DNA of 5,595 bases from Candidatus Dojkabacteria bacterium (GTDB lineage Bacteria > Patescibacteriota > Dojkabacteria > SC72): assembly GCA_011620305.1 (NCBI GenBank), contig WOZL01000076.1:1-5595 (forward strand). The letters are read 5' to 3'. Below the pieces are notes generated by a model that did not search any database, had not been told where the DNA came from, and was given only the letters and a program-made list of their open reading frames with translations. Positions 1-4,986 of the stretch are shown piece after piece. Position 1 is the stretch's first letter, and each line of letters starts with the position of its first letter. Both the position numbers and the translations under genes were made by a program.

Positions 1-22
1 ATAAAAAGAGAAAATGAGTAAA

Positions 23-199
23 TTATTTCTTGAGTTTTTTTGTTATTAGAAGTGTAGGGATTAAACAGATATATAGCCTCCCTTTATTGGTATCAATAAA
101 TAGACCTATCCATAAATCATACCAAGCAAAAGATAGTTTAAAGTTTCTAATTTCAAAAATTTTATAATCTTTCTTAGTAGTAATTTGAGTTTAATTCAT
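23..199 (-). pseudogene. Small reading frame with a stop at codon 3 (broken gene or non-ATG start)
   Basis: On the minus strand an ATG at 199-197 is followed by AAT and then TAA (193-191). The same frame then stays open for 55 codons, to the TAA at 25-23. The open part looks like protein rather than noise: it contains NFKLSFAWYDLWIGLFID and, a few residues later, GRLYICLIP, with a basic C-terminus. I associate this aromatic W-Y-D-x-W-[IV]-G pattern with small hypothetical proteins of phages and small bacterial genomes, but I cannot check that here. The ATG lies 15 nt after the stop of the deoxyribosyltransferase-like gene, so this would be the third gene of that operon. Either a nonsense change has broken it, or translation starts at the ATT at 184-182. 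A 16-bp palindrome (195-210) covers the ATG. Function unknown. Confidence 0.4.
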
Positions 200-214
200 A
201 TATATATGAAACTA

Positions 215-604
215 CTACTTAAGTCTCTTAATTAGTTGAGTTGGTGTCTTTATAAAATCTGTAAACAATACATTTCTACAACCCTCTTCTATATCTTCCT
301 CAAGTGCATATATTGGTTTATCACATGCTACGGCGTAACCTATCTCTAATGTAGTACTATTCCCTATATATCCACCTTTGTTATATACGAATACAACATC
401 AGCTTTTTTAATCTTGTAAAAATGGTCATGTGTTAATCCCATGAGTATATATCTCTTGTAATCCCCAGATAGAGTATCCCATTCTTTTCCACCACGATAT
501 AGATTTGGTTCATACACAACAACGCCTTTGTCTTTCAAGTTTTTAGCAAACTCTCCCATTTCTTTTTTAAATCTTTTAGATCCACAAAGTACTACAGATT
601 TCAT
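215..604 (-). CDS. Nucleoside 2-deoxyribosyltransferase-like protein
   Basis: The product is 129 aa, within the usual size for the nucleoside 2-deoxyribosyltransferase superfamily (Rossmann-like fold). Family members cleave the N-glycosidic bond of deoxynucleosides or nucleotides, moving the sugar to another base or to water. Visible marks are the N-terminal strand MKSVVLCGS, the segment KKADVVFVYN (about residues 66-75), and GYIGNSTTLEIGYA (78-91), which holds the expected catalytic Glu at E87. KPIYAL follows, as in the family. The start is the ATG at 604, 7 bp after the Nudix stop, so the two genes are probably cotranscribed. There is no clear Shine-Dalgarno. With the Nudix partner the pair may salvage or clean nucleotides. 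The substrate is unknown. A related Rossmann-like family without transferase activity is the main alternative. Confidence 0.8.
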   Translation of the reverse strand: MKSVVLCGSKRFKKEMGEFAKNLKDKGVVVYEPNLYRGGKEWDTLSGDYKRYILMGLTHDHFYKIKKADVVFVYNKGGYIGNSTTLEIGYAVACDKPIYALEEDIEEGCRNVLFTDFIKTPTQLIKRLK

Positions 605-611
605 GTTATGT

Positions 612-1181
612 TTATTTAATATATTTTAAATCTTTCATTTTCTTGATTGCTTTGTCATACACATATTGCATAAAAGGTTCATTAGAAAGTTCTACCATTT
701 GATCTATGGGTATCCATTTAACACCACTGTTTTCTTCCTCTTGAATATGTAGAGATTCATTTTCGTCTCCCTCTAACAAAAATGCAATGGACAAATGTAC
801 ATGAGCAGGTACATATTTACCTCTTTTTGTATGACCAAGAACGGGGAGAGTGTCTAGAATAAAGATATCTTTAGATATGGGGGTAATATTATTAAGTCCT
901 GTTTCCTCTTTTGTTTCTTTAATTGCAACATGTAGGAAATTAGAATCTCCATCCGTATGTCCTCCCACCCAACTCCATGAGTTGTATATATTATGGTGTA
1001 TCATTATGACTTTTGTTCTTTCTTTGTTTAAAACAAATGCAGAAGAGCACATATGTCCATATTCGTTCTCTCTTGTAAGGTAGTTGTCAAAGGAATTAAT
1101 ATATTTAAGAAATACTTCTTTATCTTTCTCTTCTTGAGGGTTATATGGTTTGTAATTTTTTATTTGTTTTAATACATCCAT
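612..1181 (-). CDS. Nudix hydrolase
   Basis: The product is 189 aa when started at the ATG at 1181. Nudix enzymes hydrolyse nucleoside diphosphates linked to another group, using Mg2+ held by the Nudix-box glutamates. The box spans about residues 74-96 and reads GHTDGDS, then NFLHVAI, then KETKEETGL. Its core E-x-x-E-E is intact, but the first Glu of the textbook box (G-x5-E) is Ser here and the Arg is Lys. I know GGHxDGD-type boxes from other Nudix subgroups, so this need not mean loss of activity. The sequence before the box, SSAFVLNKERTKVIMIHH, is typical of the fold. An in-frame TTG at 1208 would add nine residues. I prefer ATG 1181 because MDVLKQIKNYKPYN resembles the usual N-terminus. 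No Shine-Dalgarno is seen. It is the first gene of an operon with the deoxyribosyltransferase-like gene. Confidence 0.9.
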   Translation of the reverse strand: MDVLKQIKNYKPYNPQEEKDKEVFLKYINSFDNYLTRENEYGHMCSSAFVLNKERTKVIMIHHNIYNSWSWVGGHTDGDSNFLHVAIKETKEETGLNNITPISKDIFILDTLPVLGHTKRGKYVPAHVHLSIAFLLEGDENESLHIQEEENSGVKWIPIDQMVELSNEPFMQYVYDKAIKKMKDLKYIK

Positions 1182-1208
1182 TGTCTGGATTATTCTAACA
1201 TATACCAA

Positions 1209-1414
1209 AGAAGTATTCGATTATGTTTATCCACAGAAAATGTAGTAGGGTGAACGAGAATGGAAGGGAATTTCAAATTTCTATACACTAGGCTATGTTT
1301 TGAAAACCCAGTTTTTGGGGATCAGAATAATAAAACAAATCATGTAGAGTAGAACCATATATAAAAATTCTATTTCTATAACATACACAAAACCGTATCC
1401 TTTGGAAATAAAAA
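1209..1414. other. Intergenic region between the Fic and Nudix genes
   Basis: I see no gene in these 206 bp. They contain R1 and, at 1307-1319, a short hairpin CCC-AGTTTTT-GGG. Read on the minus strand this hairpin is followed by TTTTC, so it could be a weak terminator for the Fic gene. The part next to the Fic stop (about 1340-1414) is AT-rich and shows no clear signal, apart from possible distant similarity to the outer part of the R2 unit. Confidence 0.6.
1227..1271 (-). repeat. 45-bp intergenic repeat, copy R1
   Basis: This is one of three ungapped 45-bp copies in the window. By my hand alignment R1 matches R2 at 39 of 45 positions and R3 at 38 of 45. It lies just upstream of the Nudix operon. 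On the plus strand it opens with TTATCCACA (1227-1235), identical to the consensus DnaA box, and later carries GAACGAGAATGGAAGGGAAT. The flank at about 1279-1335 also resembles R2 sequence at about 2627-2685, so R1 looks like an internally deleted form of the longer R2 unit. The right-hand hairpin arm found in R2 and R3 is missing. Confidence 0.85.
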
Positions 1415-2422
1415 CTACCTTAGAATATAGAAGCTATTCTTAGTACTACCCTGTTTCTCTAAATAACCCTTTGAAACAAGATCATCTAAGAGATTAAAAG
1501 CCTGCTGTCTAGATATATCTAGATCCTTTGCAACATCAGAAGAAGTAATCTCTTTGTACTTCTTAATTAAATCTAAAACATCCTTTTCTCTATTTGTAGG
1601 ACGCATATTAAAGGATATATTCTTTAAACCTTCCTCTATCTTAGCTAGTGCTGATTGTAGAGAATACTTAACACCATCTGTAAAATACTCTAACCATTCT
1701 GTTTTATCTCCACTATCTGCAGAGTGTAAAGAGTCAGAATACTGAATTCTATCTATATCATAGTAATCATCAAGTATGAAATACTTATTGATTTTGTACC
1801 CTAATTTATCTAAAAGAAGTGTAGTTGTTAATCTACAAACTCTACCATTACCATCTACAAATGGGTGAATATATACAAACTCATGATGATATATACCTGC
1901 TTTAAGTATGGGTAATTCTTCTGATGTATTTGTCCAATCTATTAATTCTTCAAGAAGCTTCTCTATCTCTTTTCTAGTATGTTTTGGAGGTTCATGTTTA
2001 ACAACTACGGTTCCATCTTCTGTAGGATTGCCAACCACTACCTTACTATTTCTGATCTCTCCTGCAATTTCATTCTCAACCCCTTCTAAGAGTTCTTTGT
2101 GGATCTTTAGTATTGTATCAATATCTAAAGTGTCATATTCTTTCCCTATCTGTTTTAAGATATCAAAGTAGTTTCTTACTTCCTTCTCATCTCTATTTGC
2201 TGGGACTCTATCACCTAGTATTAAATTAGTAACTTCTTCTTGAGAGAGAGGATTACCTTCTATACTGTTAGAGGAAAAGGAGGATTTAACAAGGTTATGT
2301 TTTTCAAGATTAAGAAGTAATTTTTTAGGAACTACTTGTGATTCTAATTGGCCGTAGAGTCTTTCTATAGAGGAGATGTTTTCTAAGAGTTTTTTACTTA
2401 AATTGTACTTAGTATTTAGCAT
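1415..2422 (-). CDS. Fic domain protein (AMPylase) with C-terminal winged helix
   Basis: The product is 335 aa, a normal length for the Fic family that carries an N-terminal Fic_N-like helical region and a C-terminal DNA-binding domain. The catalytic motif HPFVDGNGRVCR occupies residues 186-197 and matches HPFx(D/E)GNGRxxR completely, so it should transfer AMP (or another nucleotide moiety) to hydroxyl groups of target proteins. SNSIEG (51-56) fits the inhibitory (S/T)xxxE(G/N) motif placed N-terminal to the Fic core, which makes it a self-inhibited class II Fic. Residues about 274-335 form a winged helix-turn-helix with recognition helix near 304-320 (SRQQAFNLLDDLVSKGYL). The ATG at 2422 lies five bases after a consensus -10, so the mRNA is probably leaderless. 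No antitoxin gene is next to it, as expected when inhibition is intramolecular. Confidence 0.93.
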   Translation of the reverse strand: MLNTKYNLSKKLLENISSIERLYGQLESQVVPKKLLLNLEKHNLVKSSFSSNSIEGNPLSQEEVTNLILGDRVPANRDEKEVRNYFDILKQIGKEYDTLDIDTILKIHKELLEGVENEIAGEIRNSKVVVGNPTEDGTVVVKHEPPKHTRKEIEKLLEELIDWTNTSEELPILKAGIYHHEFVYIHPFVDGNGRVCRLTTTLLLDKLGYKINKYFILDDYYDIDRIQYSDSLHSADSGDKTEWLEYFTDGVKYSLQSALAKIEEGLKNISFNMRPTNREKDVLDLIKKYKEITSSDVAKDLDISRQQAFNLLDDLVSKGYLEKQGSTKNSFYILR

Positions 2423-2427
2423 ATTTC

Positions 2428-2456
2428 ATTATATGGATATGTCAAATAATTGTCAA
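2428..2456 (-). promoter_or_regulatory. Sigma70-type promoter of the Fic gene, leaderless geometry
   Basis: On the minus strand TTGACA (2456-2451) and TATAAT (2433-2428) are separated by exactly 17 bp, a full consensus promoter. Only GAAAT lies between the -10 and the ATG at 2422, so transcription should begin at or within a base or two of the start codon. There is no room for a ribosome-binding site. Confidence 0.85.
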
Positions 2457-2479
2457 GGTATTTGACAACATAATTGACA
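2440..2479. promoter_or_regulatory. Four-half-site operator over the Fic promoter
   Basis: Four six-base half-sites occur about one helical turn apart: TGTCAA at 2440 and 2451, and the inverted form TTGACA at 2462 and 2474. The inner pair makes a perfect inverted repeat, TTGTCAA-ggtat-TTGACAA (2450-2468). The outer pair is symmetrical about nearly the same centre. One half-site is the promoter -35 itself, so a bound protein would block RNA polymerase. The likely ligand, by inference, is the winged helix of the Fic protein. A separate regulator cannot be excluded. Confidence 0.65.
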
Positions 2480-2493
2480 ATGGGATTGTATAA

Positions 2494-2593
2494 TTATCCA
2501 CAAAAAATATAGTAAGGTAAACGAGAATGTAACGGAATAGGAAACTTCAGCATACTCAAATTCTTGTGTTATATCAACATTCTTACTTCGAAC
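2494..2593 (-). repeat. Intergenic repeat, copy R2 (45-bp core plus hairpin arm)
   Basis: The 45-bp core is at 2494-2538 and matches R3 at 40 of 45 positions. It opens with TTATCCACA (2494-2502), the consensus DnaA box. The right end, from TTATATC to CTTCGAAC (2569-2593), is identical in R3. Left arm AGAATGTAAC (2524-2533) can pair with GTT (2568-2570) plus ACATTCT (2577-2583), leaving ATATCA bulged. Compared with R3 the middle has extra sequence on one side and lacks about 17 bases on the other, yet both arms are kept. It lies upstream of the Fic promoter. Confidence 0.85.
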
Positions 2594-2869
2594 GGAAGGG
2601 GTATAAAAGTAGGGCCTTTTTCAGACTTCTATATCTACCAGGCCTAATTTCTGAAAACTCTTTTTTTGAGGGTCGAAATAATCAAGGTTTAATAACCTTT
2701 CTAAAGGGTGGTGTACGGGTCTATAAGGAACCTGAGGATTATGGCGGGGTGGACGGGACTCGAACCATCATTAAAACTTTACAGATACCTAAAGGATTCC
2801 TTAAATCAAATGTTAGAGCCTCGTTCTCTATGTGGACGGGTCTCATCTATGAAGAATAGGTATGAATAT
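2594..2869. other. Outer part of the R2 region, no gene, tRNA-like motif
   Basis: This stretch between R2 and the methyltransferase stop has open frames, but I do not accept them as genes. It contains a hairpin CTC-TTTTTTT-GAG (2658-2670), followed by TTTTC on the minus strand, and a small palindrome AAGGTT-TAAT-AACCTT (2684-2699). It also has three copies of GTGKACGGGWCT-type sequence at 2711-2722, 2749-2760 and 2832-2843. The middle copy belongs to the tRNA-like motif described separately. Confidence 0.6.
2742..2766 (-). other. tRNA T-loop and acceptor-like fragment
   Basis: On the minus strand the sequence GGTTCGAGTCCCGTCC is followed by ACCCCGCCA. This has the form of a tRNA T-loop, 3' T-stem, 3' acceptor strand and discriminator base. 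The 5' T-stem does not pair (GATGG against CCCGT), and I find no matching 5' acceptor strand within tRNA length upstream. It is therefore not a working tRNA gene. It is either a remnant or part of a repeat unit derived from one. Confidence 0.45.
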
Positions 2870-3475
2870 TTAGCTCTCTTTTTTAACATAATATATGAGG
2901 TAGTTATCTTTCTCTGTATCTCTTCTACCGGTATCTAATACTTCGAAACCATTCTCTTCTAGAACGGTTTTGAATTCATCATCTTGGTAATAAGTAAATA
3001 ATCTTCCAGTATCTGGATCAATTCTTTCTCCGTCTCCCTCTTTCATTACAATAAAACCTACTGCTCCATTTCTTAATACTGAAGAAATAGCTAGTAAAGA
3101 TTCGTTCATTTCATCTCTTGGTATATGTAATAGAACTGCAGAGGCCCAAAACCCATCAAACTCTCCTAGTGAAGGCTCTAGTTCGTGAACATACTTTTTG
3201 ATAAATTTTCCTGAGGGACATCTCTTTTGAGCTAATTCAAGGAAACCAACAGAAGGATCGATACCAATATAATCATAACCTAAGTCCATTAAGGATTTCG
3301 TATCTTTTCCAATACCTGAACCAATCTCGAAAATTTTTCCAGTTGGAAGATACTCACTGAATTTTTTCATCTCTTTTTTCCACCAAGTTTCTTTCTCATC
3401 TCCACCATGAGTTGCTGCCCAATTACTTGCTTCTTGATCATAATATTTTACTGTTTCTAGCTTCTTGTCATCCAT
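2870..3475 (-). CDS. Class I SAM-dependent methyltransferase
   Basis: With the ATG at 3475 the product is 201 aa, a single Rossmann-fold methyltransferase domain. Motif I, IFEIGSGIGKDT (residues 48-59), binds the methionine part of SAM. The acidic end of beta2, YIGIDPS (D73), should hold the ribose hydroxyls. FDGFWASAVLLHIP (106-119) is the motif IV region, and GFIVMKEGDGE follows at 140-150. It resembles the methyltransferase type 11/25 families, whose substrates range from small metabolites to quinones, so no substrate can be named. An in-frame TTG at 3490 would add five residues. ATG 3475 is better placed, five bases after an extended -10. The gene stands alone between repeats R3 and R2 and shows no sign of coupling to the Fic gene. 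Confidence 0.9.
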   Translation of the reverse strand: MDDKKLETVKYYDQEASNWAATHGGDEKETWWKKEMKKFSEYLPTGKIFEIGSGIGKDTKSLMDLGYDYIGIDPSVGFLELAQKRCPSGKFIKKYVHELEPSLGEFDGFWASAVLLHIPRDEMNESLLAISSVLRNGAVGFIVMKEGDGERIDPDTGRLFTYYQDDEFKTVLEENGFEVLDTGRRDTEKDNYLIYYVKKES

Positions 3476-3480
3476 AAGCA

Positions 3481-3489
3481 AGTATATCA
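3481..3489 (-). promoter_or_regulatory. Extended -10 promoter of the methyltransferase gene
   Basis: On the minus strand TGATATACT has the TGnTATAAT form of an extended -10, with TATACT as the hexamer (3486-3481). Only TGCTT separates it from the ATG at 3475, the same five-base spacing as at the Fic gene. I see no good -35; an extended -10 can compensate for that. The transcript is probably leaderless. Confidence 0.5.
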
Positions 3490-3492
3490 AAG

Positions 3493-3593
3493 TTTTCCAC
3501 AGAAGATATTGTAGGGTAAACGAGAATGTAACGGAATCTCAAATTCTTGCATCTCGATTTTACTGCGTTATATCAACATTCTTACTTCGAACC
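3493..3593 (-). repeat. Intergenic repeat, copy R3
   Basis: The 45-bp core is at 3493-3537 and begins with TTTTCCACA, a one-base variant of the DnaA box. The shared right end stops at 3592-3593. AGAATGTAACG (3523-3533) can pair with CGTT (3566-3569) plus ACATTCT (3576-3582), leaving ATATCA (3570-3575) bulged out. The result is an 11-bp stem with a one-sided bulge and an inner loop of about 32 nt. R3 separates the minus-strand array from the divergent radical SAM operon. Confidence 0.85.
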
Positions 3594-3607
3594 AATATGA
3601 ATAAGTA

Positions 3608-3636
3608 TTGTTTTAAAGAGGAAAAATCAGTATAAT
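3608..3636 (+). promoter_or_regulatory. Promoter of the radical SAM/peptide operon
   Basis: TATAAT at 3631-3636 lies 17 bp after TTGTTT at 3608-3613. The -10 is perfect and the -35 is weak. Transcription would start near 3643, giving a leader of about 60 nt before the ATG at 3704. This leader differs from the leaderless promoters of the minus-strand genes. Confidence 0.6.
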
Positions 3637-3640
3637 TAGA

Positions 3641-3662
3641 TAGATACTATAAGTTGTATCTA
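3641..3662. promoter_or_regulatory. Palindrome at the expected transcription start
   Basis: TAGATAC (3641-3647) and GTATCTA (3656-3662) form a perfect 7-bp inverted repeat around TATAAGTT. It lies on the predicted +1, so it may be an operator or a small 5' hairpin in the leader. No regulator gene is visible beside it. Confidence 0.4.
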
Positions 3663-3703
3663 GATCTTTTAAAACCAAATATTCAGTCAGAGAGGAGAAT
3701 GAG

Positions 3704-4981
3704 ATGAAAAAAATATCGCAAGAACTTTTGTGTGACGACTTTTTCCTAATTTCTGATAAACAAAGGAATCTCATTTACTCTCCTCTTCGTAGGGTAGTAT
3801 TTGAAGTTTTCCCTTTAGGGATAACAGAAATTAGAAGATGTCAAAATGAAGGGACGATAGAAACAATATTTGAGAGAAAGAAACTTCAAGAAAAGAAAGT
3901 CTTGGTTAATAGGGTTGGGAAACCGTATAAGCCAATGCAAATAGTTCTTTCTTTAACTTCTAATTGTAATCTTCGCTGTATATATTGTTACGCTGAAGCA
4001 GGAAAGAATTCTAGAACCATGTCTTGGCAGATTGCTAAGAATGCAATAGATGAAACTATAAAGAATCTTCGAGAAGCAGGAAGGAATGAGTTTCGATTGA
4101 CATTTCATGGTGGAGGCGAACCCTTTGTAGCATTTAAATTGATGCAAAAATGTATCAGTTATGTTAACGAGATATGGAAAGGGAAGAAGGATTTCTCGGT
4201 AGTGACCAATGGAACATTGATTACACCAGAAAGAGCTGATTGGTTAGCTGAAAATGAATTTAGATTAACAGTTTCTCTAGATGGGCCACCTGATGTACAA
4301 AATATACAGCGACCTAAAGCTAATGGTGAGGGTTCTTATGATGATGTAATTTCTGGGGGTCAACTACTTAAAGAAAGAGGTTTGAAATTCGGTATTCGAT
4401 CAACAATAACAAATTTTAATGTTTTCAAGATGAATAAACTTTTGGAAATAGCTAAAAGTTTGGATTGTGGTCTTAAATTAGAACCCTTTACTCCTGTTGG
4501 CAGGGGAGCTGAAACAGAAATACTATCTCAGGAGGACTACTTTAATCAGTATATGATTGCCTCTAGACTTGCAAAAGAAATAAAGGTACATTTGAAATCT
4601 ACCTATTTCCCTGGATTTGATCCAAAATGCATTTTTTGTGCAGGCGATGGAGAGATGTTTTGTGTCCTTCCGGATGGAAAAATCTCTACTTGTTCTAGGG
4701 TTACAAAGGAGGATGATTTTCTCGCAGACACTTTTATTATTGGAGAAGTAACTGGTAAAGGTTTGATTGTAGATTCTGGTAAAGTGGAAGAGTTGAGACA
4801 TCTAAACGTTATGTTCTATGAACAATGCAAGAACTGCTTTGCAAAATGGTATTGCATGGGTGGATGTCACAATACTAGATTGTTAAATTTTGGAGTAATG
4901 CCAGAAGAGCACTGCAGGCTAGAAAAGAACTTCCTCTGGTTCAACTTGATAAAATCAATAGATTCTAATGAAAGGAGGTGA
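3704..4981 (+). CDS. Radical SAM/SPASM peptide maturase
   Basis: The product is 425 aa, the usual length for SPASM-type peptide maturases. After an N-terminal region (1-75) with FFLISDKQRNLIYSPLRR, the radical SAM [4Fe-4S] motif CNLRCIYC has cysteines at 88, 92 and 95. FHGGGEP (134-140) is the SAM-binding GGE region. The C-terminal SPASM domain has Cys309, 312, 320 and 330 (with G-x4-C at 325-330), then the classic C-x2-C-x5-C-x3-C at 375-388 and a last Cys at 404, enough to hold two auxiliary clusters. Such enzymes make thioether or C-C crosslinks, or other radical changes, on ribosomal peptides. Shine-Dalgarno AGAGGAG (3691-3697) sets the start at 3704. The Cys-rich peptide gene five bases downstream is the likely substrate. 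An anaerobic sulfatase-type maturase is less likely, because no sulfatase gene is near. Confidence 0.93.
   Translation: MKKISQELLCDDFFLISDKQRNLIYSPLRRVVFEVFPLGITEIRRCQNEGTIETIFERKKLQEKKVLVNRVGKPYKPMQIVLSLTSNCNLRCIYCYAEAGKNSRTMSWQIAKNAIDETIKNLREAGRNEFRLTFHGGGEPFVAFKLMQKCISYVNEIWKGKKDFSVVTNGTLITPERADWLAENEFRLTVSLDGPPDVQNIQRPKANGEGSYDDVISGGQLLKERGLKFGIRSTITNFNVFKMNKLLEIAKSLDCGLKLEPFTPVGRGAETEILSQEDYFNQYMIASRLAKEIKVHLKSTYFPGFDPKCIFCAGDGEMFCVLPDGKISTCSRVTKEDDFLADTFIIGEVTGKGLIVDSGKVEELRHLNVMFYEQCKNCFAKWYCMGGCHNTRLLNFGVMPEEHCRLEKNFLWFNLIKSIDSNERR
4971..4981 (+). promoter_or_regulatory. Very strong ribosome-binding site of the peptide gene
   Basis: AAAGGAGGTGA is a near-complete match to the anti-Shine-Dalgarno sequence. 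It encodes the last maturase codons and contains its TGA. AGGAGG ends 8 nt before the ATG at 4987. It is the strongest such site in the window and fixes the peptide start. It suggests translational coupling and higher output of peptide than of enzyme. Confidence 0.85.
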
Positions 4982-4986
4982 GAGTG

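Noticed and set aside
850..1083. Plus-strand frame opposite the Nudix gene
   Set aside because: It is the antisense shadow of a clear Nudix coding sequence and has no start signals. The same applies to the plus-strand frames opposite the Fic gene and to the minus-strand frames opposite the maturase.
2462..2494. A divergent plus-strand promoter (TTGACA at 2462 or 2474 with TATAAT at 2489)
   Set aside because: The spacers are 21 and 9 bp, outside the working range, and no plus-strand gene follows. The TTGACA copies are better explained as operator half-sites.
2742..2840. A complete tRNA or tmRNA gene on the minus strand
   Set aside because: Only the 3' half looks right. The T-stem does not pair, no 5' acceptor strand or anticodon arm can be built, and the methyltransferase gene begins too close upstream for a tmRNA.
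2566..2938. Overlapping plus-strand open frames (97 and 76 codons) across the R2 region
   Set aside because: They begin in or beside repeat R2, run over tRNA-like sequence, have no ribosome-binding site, and give DGTRT- and TGLEP-type peptides that I recognise as artefacts of tRNA-like DNA.
1227..3593. CRISPR array or replication origin based on the repeats and DnaA boxes
   Set aside because: Copies are about 1 kb apart with genes between them rather than short spacers. Single DnaA boxes so far apart, without an AT-rich unwinding element or dnaA/dnaN genes, do not make an origin.
3597..3635. A 12-codon frame with one Cys before the radical SAM gene, as an alternative precursor peptide
   Set aside because: It overlaps the -35 to -10 promoter region, has no Shine-Dalgarno, and lacks any core-like pattern.
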